Positions 44,475 to 54,328 of a stretch of DNA of 64,000 nucleotides are shown in pieces. The translations under genes and the position numbers were made by a program. The notes beneath the pieces are model-generated. The model was not told where the DNA came from, did no database searches, and worked only from the letters and a program-made list of their open reading frames with translations. The DNA is from Salinisphaeraceae bacterium (GTDB taxonomy: Bacteria; Pseudomonadota; Gammaproteobacteria; Nevskiales; Salinisphaeraceae): positions 124,001 to 188,000 of the forward strand of contig NYTH01000033.1 in assembly GCA_002683405.1 (NCBI GenBank), in the 5' to 3' direction. The number at the start of each line of letters is the position of its first letter. Positions within the stretch are counted from its first letter, which is position 1.

Positions 44475-45674
44475 TCACGCGGAGGCCGGCCTGGCCTGCA
44501 GGTCTTCCAGCAGACGCGTGGACACCGCATTACGCAGCATGTCGTAGGCCCGCTCGATGGCGTGGTCCAGCGCTTCATGGCGCACCGCAAACTTGCGGTA
44601 GGCACGCGCTTTCAGCTCTTCCAGACTCGGCAGGTCGGGGATATCGATTTCCGCCAAATAGGCTTCCGCGTCCTCGAGCGTATGGCGAGCCCGATCACGC
44701 AGATCATCCAGCACGTGGCTGTCGCGCCAGCGGTGCTGCATGTTGGCCACGATACGATCCACCGAAAAACCCTCGGCAATATGCAGCGCGCACTTGTCGA
44801 TGATCTTCTGCGTCGGCGCCTTCTCGTTGGCCAGGATGCTCTCCGGCGGCTGCCGCAGATCCCAGACCAGACCCATCCAGGAAAAGACTTTCAGGAAGTA
44901 GTAGGTCAGATCGTATTCCCACCACATGAAGCCGTTACGCGCGGACGACGGATAATAGTGGTGGTTGTTGTGCCAGCCCTCACCCATGGTGATGAACGCC
45001 AGCAGCCAGTGATTACGCGAATCGTCACCGGTAAGGTAGCGCTGCTTGCCAATCACGTGGTTGAGCGAATTCACGGTGAACGTGGCGTGATAAACCAGAA
45101 CAGTGGATAGCAGGAAGCCCACGAACACGCCCGGCCACCCGGCGATCAGAAAACAGGCCACGGCCAGCAGCAGGCCCGGCGCGTACTGGTTCTTGTCCAG
45201 CCAGCGCAGCTCGGGGTAGGCGGCGAAGTCCTTGATCAGCCCGTAGTCCGCATGCTGGCGAGCGTCACGATAGACCCAGCCGACGTGCGAATCGAAAAAA
45301 CCGTACTGGCGGGGCGAATGTGCATCGCCCGGCATATCGGACTCGCGATGATGTTCGCGATGCTTGGCCGACCACCAGAGCGGACCTTTCTGAAAGGCCG
45401 TGGTGCCCAGAACCGCCATGAAGAACTGAAAACCGCGGCTGGTGCTGTAGCCGCGATGCGAGAAATAGCGGTGAAATCCGCCGGTGATGCCGAATACGCG
45501 CGCCACGTACAGCGTCACGCAGAGCACGACCGCCTCGGTAGTGAAACCGGTCCAGAAAATGCCGATCAGCGACACGTGCAGCAGCGCGAACGGCAGAAAT
45601 GCCGACCAGCTGAACCTGTCGGAAAGATTGGTGTTGGCCGGGAACCGGCCCTCGTACTTTGCTTCTTTAGTCAA
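44475..45674 (-). CDS. Membrane fatty acid desaturase, delta-9 acyl-CoA type
   Basis: A 399-aa di-iron membrane desaturase introducing a double bond into saturated acyl chains. All three His boxes are intact: HRYFSH (68-73), HREHH (105-109) and HNNHH (235-239), set among four hydrophobic stretches. A long C-terminal soluble helical region follows (ILANEKAPTQKIIDKCALHIAEGF). I prefer the TTG at 45674 (MTKEAKYEGRF), 8 nt after AGGA; an ATG at 45770 adds 32 unconserved-looking residues. A 25-bp tandem duplication lies upstream. Confidence 0.9.
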   Translation of the reverse strand: MTKEAKYEGRFPANTNLSDRFSWSAFLPFALLHVSLIGIFWTGFTTEAVVLCVTLYVARVFGITGGFHRYFSHRGYSTSRGFQFFMAVLGTTAFQKGPLWWSAKHREHHRESDMPGDAHSPRQYGFFDSHVGWVYRDARQHADYGLIKDFAAYPELRWLDKNQYAPGLLLAVACFLIAGWPGVFVGFLLSTVLVYHATFTVNSLNHVIGKQRYLTGDDSRNHWLLAFITMGEGWHNNHHYYPSSARNGFMWWEYDLTYYFLKVFSWMGLVWDLRQPPESILANEKAPTQKIIDKCALHIAEGFSVDRIVANMQHRWRDSHVLDDLRDRARHTLEDAEAYLAEIDIPDLPSLEELKARAYRKFAVRHEALDHAIERAYDMLRNAVSTRLLEDLQARPASA

Positions 45675-45785
45675 GACTTCAGTCCTCTGTGCGCACGCCG
45701 CTTGCAGCACTCTTTGGCTGCATGACGGCAGGCTAAGGGGTATTTTTGAAAACGCGGGACGCGTTGCCAATAACCCGAATTATCG

Positions 45786-45835
45786 CAAATATCACGAACG
45801 ACAACAAAGCCAAATATCACGAACGACAACAAAGC
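45786..45835. repeat. Perfect 25-bp tandem duplication upstream of the desaturase
   Basis: Two identical abutting 25-bp units (45786-45810 and 45811-45835) containing AATATCACGAACGACAACA. They are AT-richer than the surroundings and sit 110-160 bp upstream of the desaturase start, between two divergent genes. They may be duplicated operator half-sites or simply a slippage product. The rest of this 269-bp gap holds no gene. Confidence 0.9.
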
Positions 45836-45943
45836 GGAGCCAGGCAGGGCCGCCGCTCGAGCCATGGCCCAGCTTGTCGTGGAACCGTGTCTCACGGCAG
45901 TCTTGCGCCTCCGGTCAGGTTATCGACCCTTACCCGTTACGAC

Positions 45944-46741
45944 ATGAGCATGAGCGAATCGTTCTATCACGCACGCGGCGCCACCCGCTTTGACGCCAGC
46001 GAATCAACCCGTGGCCCGTGGAGTCCTGACCACCAGCACGCTGGTCCGCCCTGCGCACTGCTGACCCGGGCCGTGGAGCAGTCACTGCCGGCCGACGGCG
46101 ACCTCGCGGTACTGCGCATCAGCTTCGAGATCCTCCGGCCCGTGCCCATCGGCCCCATGCGCATCGAGCTGGAGCCGATTCACGAGGGCAGAACGCTGCG
46201 AGTGATCGAGGCCTGCCTGACCGGCGAGACCGGCAAACCGCTGATTCGCGCCCGCACCGTCGCCAGCACCCGGCGGTCGCTGAAGCTGGGCGGCGCGCCG
46301 ACGACACCCGAATTGCCCTCACCCCAGTCGTCCGAGCCCTTCGAATTCGATTTCTTCAGTCAGGACACCGGCTATCACCGCGCCATGGAGCTGCGGCTGG
46401 CGCGGGGTGCGCCCGGCCAGGGCGCGGCGGCCGTTTGGATGAGAATGCGGGTACCGCTTGTCGACAGCGAGCCGCCCTCGCCGCTGCAGCGCGTTGTTAC
46501 CGCCGCTGACTCGGGCAATGGCGTGAGCTATTCAGTCGACCCGGCGGCTTTTACCTTCATGAACCCCGACCTGACCGTCTACCTGCATCGGCCACCGGCC
46601 GGCGAGTGGGTTTGCCTGGACGCCCGGACGCGCACCGAGGACAGCGGCATTGGCCTGGCGGATACCGGGCTGCACGACGAGAACGGCATGATCGGCCGGT
46701 CCGCCCAATCTCTCATCATCCTGCCTCGCCCCCATGCGTAG
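45944..46741 (+). CDS. Thioesterase family protein (double hotdog, TesB-like)
   Basis: A 265-aa predicted acyl-CoA thioesterase with two hotdog domains. The first has SPDHQHAGPPCALLTRAVEQ, AVLRISFEILRPVPIGPMRI and TLRVIEACLTGETGKPLIRARTV; the second includes YSVDPAAFTFMNPDLTVYLHR and a final DENGMIGRSAQSLIILPRP. The last motif (GMIGRSAQSL) is typical of the mycobacterial-like thioesterase family. It overlaps the next gene by 8 nt. Confidence 0.87.
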   Translation: MSMSESFYHARGATRFDASESTRGPWSPDHQHAGPPCALLTRAVEQSLPADGDLAVLRISFEILRPVPIGPMRIELEPIHEGRTLRVIEACLTGETGKPLIRARTVASTRRSLKLGGAPTTPELPSPQSSEPFEFDFFSQDTGYHRAMELRLARGAPGQGAAAVWMRMRVPLVDSEPPSPLQRVVTAADSGNGVSYSVDPAAFTFMNPDLTVYLHRPPAGEWVCLDARTRTEDSGIGLADTGLHDENGMIGRSAQSLIILPRPHA

Positions 46742-47213
46742 CCGTCTGCTTGTCATCGCCCTGCTGGGCCTGCTGGTCATTGCCTATCTGTATCTGTGGT
46801 CGCAACGCCCCTCGGCCGAGCCGGATGACCCCCTGCGCTTCGAGCCCGACCCGGCGGACGCGCAGCAGGAGCCGACACCGCCGGCCGCCAGGCCCGCCAA
46901 ACCCGAAAAGCCGTTGTCGCTGACGCTACCGCCGGCCGATCCCCCGGTCTTCCCCGAATCCGGCGGCCAGGACCTGGACACCCTGAATGACCGCCTGCCG
47001 GGCGCCACCGCTCCGGACGCGCTGGACGACGAACGTTTCAGCCCGACCACGCGGCGGTACACGGGACCCGCACGCAAGGGGTCCGGTTTCGGGGAAACGC
47101 AGTGGAAGCGGAATCGATTCGGCCTGGAAAGCGGCTCGGAGATCCTGGATGAGGATCAGGCCATTCAGAAAGAGGACCAGGCGGTCGGGGTGGGCGTCAC
47201 GATCGACTTCTAG
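46734..47213 (+). CDS. Membrane-anchored Pro-rich protein, unknown
   Basis: A 159-aa protein with an N-terminal membrane anchor (RLLVIALLGLLVIAYLYLW), a Pro/Ala/Asp-rich linker (about residues 25-75) and a polar C-terminal half ending VGVGVTIDF. I do not recognise it. The start overlaps the thioesterase stop by 8 nt, so the two are probably co-translated. The anchor places the C-terminus in the periplasm. Confidence 0.65.
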   Translation: MRSRLLVIALLGLLVIAYLYLWSQRPSAEPDDPLRFEPDPADAQQEPTPPAARPAKPEKPLSLTLPPADPPVFPESGGQDLDTLNDRLPGATAPDALDDERFSPTTRRYTGPARKGSGFGETQWKRNRFGLESGSEILDEDQAIQKEDQAVGVGVTIDF

Positions 47214-47334
47214 TTCGATTCGCAACGGCAATACGAATATTCACCCGGCGCACGCCGGGCGGTTCGCGAAAGCAGTCTTTCGCAATCGAGCGAGACGCCC
47301 GCCGATATCTCGGCAGCGACCCGTCAAATCTCGA

Positions 47335-47363
47335 ACAAAAAAACTCCGCCGGCCAGGGCCGGC
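47335..47363 (-). terminator. Rho-independent terminator of the RRM gene
   Basis: GCCGGCC (47348-47354) pairs with GGCCGGC (47357-47363); the A-run at 47337-47343 becomes a T-run on the minus strand. It follows the RRM gene by 20 bp. Confidence 0.82.
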
Positions 47364-47382
47364 GCGAGCCGGTCGCGGAACG

Positions 47383-47658
47383 CTAGAAGCGTCCTCTGGG
47401 TCCGCGCGGACGATCGTCGCGCGGGCGCGCTTCGTTCACGCGCAGGCTGCGTCCGTTCATGTCCTTGTCGTTCATCGCCGCAATGGCCGAGCGAGCGGAG
47501 TCATCATCCGGCATTTCAACAAAACCGAAACCGCGGGAGCGGCCGGTTTCACGATCCATGATGATCTTGGCCGAGGAGACTTCGCCAAAGGCTTCAAAGG
47601 TCGCTCGCAGCTCTTCTTCGCTGGAGCTCCAGGGCAGATTGCCCACGTAGATATTCAT
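47383..47658 (-). CDS. RRM-domain RNA-binding protein
   Basis: A 91-aa single RRM protein. RNP2 is IYVGNL (3-8) and RNP1 RGFGFVEM (42-49), with aromatic residues on both for RNA stacking; the C-terminus is Arg/Pro/Gly-rich (RPRDDRPRGPRGRF). Such small RRM proteins are often cold- or salt-induced in bacteria, which is family knowledge rather than anything seen here. The 212-bp upstream region contains a strong hairpin (GACGCC 47739-47744 with GGCGTC 47748-47753) followed on the minus strand by six T, so the leader may be structured. Confidence 0.93.
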   Translation of the reverse strand: MNIYVGNLPWSSSEEELRATFEAFGEVSSAKIIMDRETGRSRGFGFVEMPDDDSARSAIAAMNDKDMNGRSLRVNEARPRDDRPRGPRGRF

Positions 47659-47870
47659 GACGTTCAGGTCCTAACGCACTGTGCCATTCTCGAATCATGG
47701 CAACCGGCTTTCCAATGACACCAAAAAAGTCGGTTGGTGACGCCTCAGGCGTCTCCGGTTACGCCAGCAGGACCCTGTTACAAGCCTTACAGGCTGCAGC
47801 CGTTCGATCCGAGTGTACTCCAGTTTTCGCACATGCAATACGAACAGAGGCCGGGAACGCACAAAAACTG

Positions 47871-48347
47871 CTATTTCGGCCTTTTTTCGGACAACCACAT
47901 GGTGATGTCAGCCTGCATGACGATCTGCCCGTCGGTATCCGTTACGACCACCGGGACGGCCAGTTCGCCGCCACGATCGGGAATGGCCGCCGAATCGATA
48001 CACGCCGTGGCCGTCAGATCGGTCGTTGCCTTGGCGAGATACTCGACCGTCATCCCCTTGGGAATCCAGCGCAGGCCGGACGGGATGCCAACCTCGGTTG
48101 CCAGGCCGCCCGCCAGTTCGCAGGCGTTGCACATGGCAATCGCGTGCACCGTGCCGATGTGGTTCTGCACGGCACGCCGCTTTCTCAGAAAAACCACTAC
48201 ATGACCCGGCTCGACGGTCTGGATGACAGGGCTGATGGACGCAAAATAAGGCGCTCTAAGGCAGACGGCGCGGGAAAACGCCCGTTTGCCGCCCGGCAGC
48301 CGGGCCACCCTGCGAAACCAGGCTTCGAGCGGGTGCGGCTCAGCCAC
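47871..48347 (-). CDS. Hotdog-fold thioesterase-like protein (DUF4442)
   Basis: A 158-aa single hotdog domain of the DUF4442/PaaI kind: APYFASISPVIQTVEPGHVVVFL, RAVQNHIGTVHAIAMCNACELAGGL and LRWIPKGMTVEYLAKATTDL. The N-H-G-H-like HIGTVHAIAMCNACE helix is diagnostic. The start is a GTG at 48347 lying inside the last codons of the M48 gene (8-nt overlap), so translation is coupled. Substrate unknown. Confidence 0.82.
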   Translation of the reverse strand: MAEPHPLEAWFRRVARLPGGKRAFSRAVCLRAPYFASISPVIQTVEPGHVVVFLRKRRAVQNHIGTVHAIAMCNACELAGGLATEVGIPSGLRWIPKGMTVEYLAKATTDLTATACIDSAAIPDRGGELAVPVVVTDTDGQIVMQADITMWLSEKRPK

Positions 48348-49128
48348 AGTTGGGACGCTTGCCCGCGGCCTTGGCCTGCTGATAGGCCTGCAGCGGGCCC
48401 TGCATGTTCGCCTGAAGCTGCTGTATTCGATTGCCGGGCGCCGGATGGGTCGAGAGGAACTGCGGCCCGCCGCCGCTGCCCGAGGCCTGCATGTTCTGCC
48501 AGAGATTGACCGACTGGCGGGGGGCGAAGCCGGCCTGGGCCATGTAGCGCAGGCCCACGATATCGGCCTCGCTTTCCTGGGCGCGCGAGAAAGGCAGCAG
48601 TACGCCCACCTGGGCCCCCAGCCCGAGCGCCGCCATGGCGAGCTGACCGGTGCCGCCCGAGGTATCCCCCGCAGCTGCCCCGGCAATGGCGCCAACCAGC
48701 CCCACCGCATTCTGCGTGGCGGCCTGGGTGGACACGCGCTCGTTGCCGTGATTGGCAATGACGTGCGCGACCTCATGGCCGATCACGGCCGCCAGCTGAT
48801 CCTGGTTGTTCGCCACATCCAGCAGACCGGTATACACACCGATATTGTTGCCGGGGAGCGCGAAGGCGTTGGCCTGATCCTCGGCAAACACCGTCACGTC
48901 CCAGGCGCCGCCCACCGGACGCACGATTTCGTTGGCCACGCATTTCACGTAGTTGTTGATGCGGTTGTTGGTCTCGATCGGCGTGTTGGCCTTGATTTCC
49001 TCGTAGCTGGCATCGCCCATCTGCGCCAGCTCGGCCTCGGAAAACAGCGCCAGCTGGCGGCGCCCGGTCGGCGAGGTGGCGCAGGCGACCAGCGTAATCA
49101 CGATCAACAGTGCGGACAGAACGCGCAT
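48340..49128 (-). CDS. M48 family metalloprotease, lipoprotein (LoiP-like)
   Basis: A 262-aa periplasmic zinc protease. The lipobox LVAC gives an acylated Cys at residue 16; the zinc motif HEVAH is at 118-122 and the third ligand lies in SEADIVGLRYMAQAGF. NAFALPGNNIGVYTGLL is also typical. LoiP/BepA-like relatives remove misfolded outer-membrane proteins. The stop overlaps the start of the DUF4442 gene. Confidence 0.93.
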   Translation of the reverse strand: MRVLSALLIVITLVACATSPTGRRQLALFSEAELAQMGDASYEEIKANTPIETNNRINNYVKCVANEIVRPVGGAWDVTVFAEDQANAFALPGNNIGVYTGLLDVANNQDQLAAVIGHEVAHVIANHGNERVSTQAATQNAVGLVGAIAGAAAGDTSGGTGQLAMAALGLGAQVGVLLPFSRAQESEADIVGLRYMAQAGFAPRQSVNLWQNMQASGSGGGPQFLSTHPAPGNRIQQLQANMQGPLQAYQQAKAAGKRPNCG

Positions 49129-49268
49129 GGCATCCCCTGGCAGTAACGTTTGAAAGAGTTTACCCGGCCCTCCGGGACGGTCGAGTCAGCCTGATGGTAG
49201 CGGGCTGAATCATCCATGAACATCCGGGCTGGCAATGAGTCCTGCCTCCTTCGCTACAATGCGCCGCC

Positions 49269-51446
49269 ATGAGTGACATTTCCCACATACTCGATGGTCT
49301 GAACGAGGCCCAGCGCGAGGCGGTGGGCGCCGAGCCCGGGCACATGCTGGTGCTGGCGGGTGCGGGGTCGGGCAAGACCCGCGTGCTGACCCACCGGATC
49401 GCCTGGCTCATGGAGGTGGAAGGCGTCTCGCCCCACGCCATTCTCGCCGTCACCTTCACCAACAAGGCCGCTGGCGAGATGCGCGCCCGCATCGATGGCC
49501 TGGTGGACATTCCCGTGCAGGCCATGTGGGTGGGCACCTTTCACGGCCTGGCCCACCGCCTGCTGCGCATGCATCACGTGGAAGCCGGCCTGCCGCAGGC
49601 ATTTCAGATTCTCGATGCCGACGACCAGTACCGCCTGATCCGGCGCGTGATGAAAGGCCTGGAAATGGACGAGTCCCGCTGGCCGCCGCGGCAGATGCAG
49701 TGGTTCATCAATGGCAACAAGGAAGAAGGCAAGCGACCGGCGCACCTGCCGGATACCGGCGACTTCGCTCGCGGCGAAATGATTCGCGTGTATACCGCCT
49801 ACGAAGAAGCCCGCGAGCGCGCCGGCCTGGTCGATTTTCCGGAACTGCTGCTGCGGGCCCACGAGCTCTGCCGCGACAACGCCGAGCTGCAGGCGCATTA
49901 CCGCCGCCGCTTCTCGCATCTCCTGGTGGACGAGTTCCAGGATACCAACACGCTGCAGTACGCGTGGATCAAGGTGCTGGCAGGCCCGGAAACGCCGCGT
50001 CCGGCGCAGGTGTTCGTGGTGGGCGACGACGACCAGTCCATCTACTCCTGGCGCGGCGCGCGGGTGGACAATATCCATCGCTTTGTCGAGGACTACGCGG
50101 GCGCGAAGAGCGTTCGGCTGGAGCAGAACTACCGCTCCACCGGCGCGATTCTGGGCGCCGCGAACGGCCTGATCCGCCACAACAGCGGTCGGATGGGCAA
50201 GGAGTTGTGGACCGACGGCGGCGACGGCGATCCCATCGATCTCTATGCCGCCTACAGCGAGCAGGACGAGGCCGCCTACGTAGTCGCCCAGATCAGGGAC
50301 TGGATCGAAGGTGGCGGTACCCGCAGCGACGCGGCCATCCTCTACCGCTCCAACGCCCAGTCCCGTGTGCTGGAAGAACAGCTCATCCGCGCCGAGATCC
50401 CCTATCGAATCTACGGCGGCCAGAAGTTCTTCGAGCGGGCCGAGATCAAGGACGCGCTGGCGTATTTGCGGCTGCTCACTCAGCGCGCCGACGACGCCGC
50501 CTTCGAGCGCATCGTCAATACGCCCACCCGCGGGATCGGCGCCACCACCGTCGAGCGCGTGCGTCAGCTGGCCCGCGGCAACGCCCTGTCGATGTGGCAG
50601 GCCATCCAGACCGCGATCGAGTCCGGCCAGGCCGGCCGGGCGGCCAACGCCCTGCAGAATTTCATCGACCTGATCGAGCAAATGGACCAGGCCACGGCCG
50701 GTCTGTCGCTGCACGAGCAGACCGAAAAGGTCATCAAGCTCAGCGGTCTGAAGGAACACCACGGCAAGGACAAGAGCGAAAAGGGGCAGGCCCGGCTGGA
50801 AAATCTGGACGAGCTCATCACCGCCGCCCGCAGCTTTGCGGAAGCCGATGACGACGACATGGACCCGCTCACCCAGTTTCTCACCCACGCCGCGCTGGAA
50901 GCCGGCGAAAACCAGGCCGGCGAGTGGGACGACTCGGTGCAGCTCATGACGCTGCATTCAGCCAAGGGCCTGGAGTTTCCGCTGGTCTTCATGGTGGGGC
51001 TGGAGGAAGGGCTGTTCCCCCATCAGCGATCCGTGGAAGACGCCGACGGCCTCGAGGAAGAACGTCGCCTGTGCTACGTGGGCATGACGCGGGCCATGAA
51101 GAAGCTGCACATCACCCACGCCGAAACCCGGCGCCTGCACGGCAGCGAAAACCTCTGCGCGCCGTCCCGCTTCCTGCGCGAGATTCCGCCGGACAACCTG
51201 CGCGAAGTTCGGCCGCAGATTCGCGTCTCGCAGCCGGTCTTCCGCGGCAGCGCCCGCTCGCCCATGGAAGGCGACGCCGGCGTGGCCGGCCTGAAGCTCG
51301 GCCAGCAGGTCCGCCACGCCAAATTCGGCGAAGGCGTGGTCATGTCTTTTGAAGGCGATGGCGCCCGCGCCCGTATTCACGTGAACTTCAGGGACGTCGG
51401 CAGCAAGTGGCTCATTGCCGGCTACGCCAAGCTGGAGCCGGTCTGA
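49269..51446 (+). CDS. uvrD: DNA helicase II (UvrD)
   Basis: A 725-aa superfamily 1A 3'-to-5' helicase for nucleotide-excision and mismatch repair. Motif I is AGAGSGKTR (about 30-38), Ia LAVTFTNKAAGEMRARI, II LLVDEFQDTN, III VGDDDQSIYSWRGA, IV LEQNYRST and V-VI LMTLHSAKGLEFPLVF and RRLCYVGMTRAMKKLHI. The C-terminal Tudor-like tail (KLGQQVRHAKFGEGVVMSFEG) favours UvrD over Rep. No clear SOS box upstream. Confidence 0.95.
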   Translation: MSDISHILDGLNEAQREAVGAEPGHMLVLAGAGSGKTRVLTHRIAWLMEVEGVSPHAILAVTFTNKAAGEMRARIDGLVDIPVQAMWVGTFHGLAHRLLRMHHVEAGLPQAFQILDADDQYRLIRRVMKGLEMDESRWPPRQMQWFINGNKEEGKRPAHLPDTGDFARGEMIRVYTAYEEARERAGLVDFPELLLRAHELCRDNAELQAHYRRRFSHLLVDEFQDTNTLQYAWIKVLAGPETPRPAQVFVVGDDDQSIYSWRGARVDNIHRFVEDYAGAKSVRLEQNYRSTGAILGAANGLIRHNSGRMGKELWTDGGDGDPIDLYAAYSEQDEAAYVVAQIRDWIEGGGTRSDAAILYRSNAQSRVLEEQLIRAEIPYRIYGGQKFFERAEIKDALAYLRLLTQRADDAAFERIVNTPTRGIGATTVERVRQLARGNALSMWQAIQTAIESGQAGRAANALQNFIDLIEQMDQATAGLSLHEQTEKVIKLSGLKEHHGKDKSEKGQARLENLDELITAARSFAEADDDDMDPLTQFLTHAALEAGENQAGEWDDSVQLMTLHSAKGLEFPLVFMVGLEEGLFPHQRSVEDADGLEEERRLCYVGMTRAMKKLHITHAETRRLHGSENLCAPSRFLREIPPDNLREVRPQIRVSQPVFRGSARSPMEGDAGVAGLKLGQQVRHAKFGEGVVMSFEGDGARARIHVNFRDVGSKWLIAGYAKLEPV

Positions 51447-51679
51447 TCCGTGTGTCCCGGCGCGGCCGCTCGACCGGCAGCCGGGGCGCCTGAGCTGGCC
51501 GGCATGCCTTTTACAGGCCCGCCGGATTCCGTCTGTGGCGCATCCGGTCTGCGTGAATTGCAAAACGCCGGGCGGGGATCTGCGTTACCGTTCGCGGCGC
51601 AGCAACAAGCACAGTTGTCACACCTCTTTCACACCGGCATGTCCTGAATGTCCGGTTCACGAACCCGATCTGACCGCCC
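51447..51679. other. Intergenic region between uvrD and DUF3187
   Basis: 233 bp of high GC without a supported gene; open frames here lack coding character. It should carry the promoter of the DUF3187 gene, but no convincing -35/-10 pair or strong hairpin is visible. Confidence 0.4.
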
Positions 51680-52690
51680 ATGAAAAGCCCTGCCCTGATT
51701 TCGAAAGGCCTGCTTGCCCTGGCAGCCGGCCTGCTTGCCGGTCCTGCTTCGGCTGCGGCCCCGGCCGCCGACGAGCCGCTGCGCCATTTCAACCAGAACC
51801 CGCTGGTGCAGGTGTACGGGCTGCCGCTCATGCGCCAGGCCGGGCTGCTGGAGAACGGCGAGACGGACATGGCGTTTCTGGTGGATTTCAGCAGCCATTA
51901 CATCAGCGACAACGGCAGCCAGGAGCGTCTGATTCTCGACGGCGAAACCACGCGGGTGGCGTTCACGCTGGCGCAGGGGCTGCCGGGCGGCTTCGAGGCC
52001 AGCATCGAGCTGCCGTTCGTGCAGCATGATGCAGGCTTTGCGGACAGCTTCATCGACAACTGGCACGATTTCTTCAGCCTGTCCGATGGCGGCCGCAGCG
52101 ACGGCCCGCGCGACCGTTTCCTGTTCCGCTACGAACGCAACGGCCAGACGCTGCTGAACGTGGACGACGAACCCTCGGGCCTGGGCGACATTCGGCTGGG
52201 GCTGGGCTGGCAGCCTGAACTGTCGGCCCGTTTCGACACCTCGGTGCATCTGACGCTGGACCTGCCCACGGGTGACGCCGACAAGCTGACCGGCAACGAA
52301 TCGCTGGACGCGGCCATCTGGTCGGTCATCACGCTGCGTGACTTTCTGTTGCCGGGCCTCACCGGCACCGCGGCCCTGGGCGGGCTGTTCACCGGCGAAG
52401 GCGAGATACTGGCCGACCAGCGCAGCACCGAGGCGGCCTTTGGCTGGCTGGCGCTGGCCTATAACTGGACGCCAACCGTCAGCACCAAGCTGCAGTTGTA
52501 CAGCCACAGCCCGCTGTATGAAGACAGCGCTTTCGATGCGCTGGAGGGCGTGGCCGCCCAGGGCATGGCGGCGGTGGGCTGGCGCTGCGCACCGCAGACC
52601 GTCGTCGATTTCGGCATCAGCGAGGATCTGAACACCGAGGCCTCGCCCGACGTGACCTTCCATCTGACCCTGCGTCAAGGCCTGAACTGA
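51680..52690 (+). CDS. DUF3187 family exported protein
   Basis: A 336-aa protein with a signal peptide (LLALAAGLLAGPASAAAP) and an all-beta body consistent with an outer-membrane barrel. DUF3187 signs are FNQNPLVQVYGLP, SHYISDNGSQERLILDGETTR, PFVQHDAGFADSFIDNWHDFF and LGDIRLGLGWQP, with repeated alternating strands to the C-terminus (FHLTLRQGLN). Function unknown. The channel gene follows after 77 bp and may share a promoter. Confidence 0.85.
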   Translation: MKSPALISKGLLALAAGLLAGPASAAAPAADEPLRHFNQNPLVQVYGLPLMRQAGLLENGETDMAFLVDFSSHYISDNGSQERLILDGETTRVAFTLAQGLPGGFEASIELPFVQHDAGFADSFIDNWHDFFSLSDGGRSDGPRDRFLFRYERNGQTLLNVDDEPSGLGDIRLGLGWQPELSARFDTSVHLTLDLPTGDADKLTGNESLDAAIWSVITLRDFLLPGLTGTAALGGLFTGEGEILADQRSTEAAFGWLALAYNWTPTVSTKLQLYSHSPLYEDSAFDALEGVAAQGMAAVGWRCAPQTVVDFGISEDLNTEASPDVTFHLTLRQGLN

Positions 52691-52767
52691 CGCTTCTTCG
52701 CGGCGTCTGCGAGAAGGCAGGCCGGGGGTTTGCTATGGTGCGGGGCATGTACGAGAAGGAATTCCCC

Positions 52768-53859
<1,092 letters not shown>

Positions 53860-54066
53860 TGACGCTCACCGCACTCCGGCCTGGCTGATACCGACAAATC
53901 GGTTCCTGTAGATACCTTATCCCCCCCCAAAAAAACGCCGGATTCTGCTACGCGGCATCCGGTCTGCGGGCCGGTTGTCGTAAGCTGGAGGGAGCGCGCA
54001 ACGCGTATTCCGGCGAGTTTCGGGACGCGACTCGCCAGGTCATAAAAGCCGGCCTTCTGACCATCG

Positions 54067-54120
54067 CCCTACGACAAGCTCCCTTCGACAGGCTCCCTTC
54101 GACAGGCTCAGGGTGAACGG
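54067..54120. repeat. Tandem 14-bp repeats of the 'HPEPVEG' intergenic type
   Basis: CCCTTCGACAGGCT occurs twice perfectly (54081-54094, 54095-54108) after a degenerate copy (54067-54080), then CAGGGTGAACGG. Read on the minus strand it gives the peptide VHPEPVEGSLSKG, a well-known false-protein signature of an intergenic repeat seen in many proteobacteria. Confidence 0.85.
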
Positions 54121-54297
54121 GCTGGGATTGGGGTTCTTGGTTGGGTTGGCACCGTTCGGGCTGAGCTTGTCCAAGCCCGGCTTTCTGCCCGAGCAGCCCC
54201 GGCGAGCCGGGCTCGGCCGCTGTCTTCGATAGCGCAAAACATCCATCACAACGTATTTCACCAGACACTGGGCAGGCTTTTTCGACTGATGTATAAA

Positions 54298-54313
54298 CTG
54301 TATTTATATACAC
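54298..54313 (+). promoter_or_regulatory. LexA (SOS) box upstream of imuA
   Basis: CTGTATTTATATACAC differs from the gammaproteobacterial LexA consensus (CTG, ten AT-rich bases, CAG) only at the last base. It lies 16 bp before the imuA ATG, close enough to block transcription or initiation. LexA control of imuA-imuB-dnaE2 is established in other bacteria. Confidence 0.8.
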
Positions 54314-54328
54314 TTTCCATGGTCGCTC

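Larger units (their letters stand above)
53860..54328. other. 469-bp repeat-bearing intergenic region upstream of imuA
   Basis: No supported gene. It holds a C8A7 tract (about 53921-53936), a leftward terminator-like hairpin (CCGGAT/ATCCGG, about 53940-53962, beside that A-run), a tandem 14-bp repeat (54067-54108) and the SOS box (54298-54313). A long leftward open frame runs across it but is antisense to imuA and looks spurious. Confidence 0.5.

Noticed and set aside
45675-45770. Upstream ATG (45770) as the desaturase start
   Set aside because: It adds 32 residues without a ribosome site; the TTG at 45674 follows AGGA and gives a typical N-terminus.
45786-45835. CRISPR-like repeats
   Set aside because: Two abutting copies without spacers or cas genes; a tandem duplication, not an array.
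53920-53962. Leftward terminator as evidence of a minus-strand gene
   Set aside because: CCGGAT/ATCCGG beside an A7 run looks like a terminator, but no supported leftward gene lies upstream of it; kept only as part of the intergenic description.
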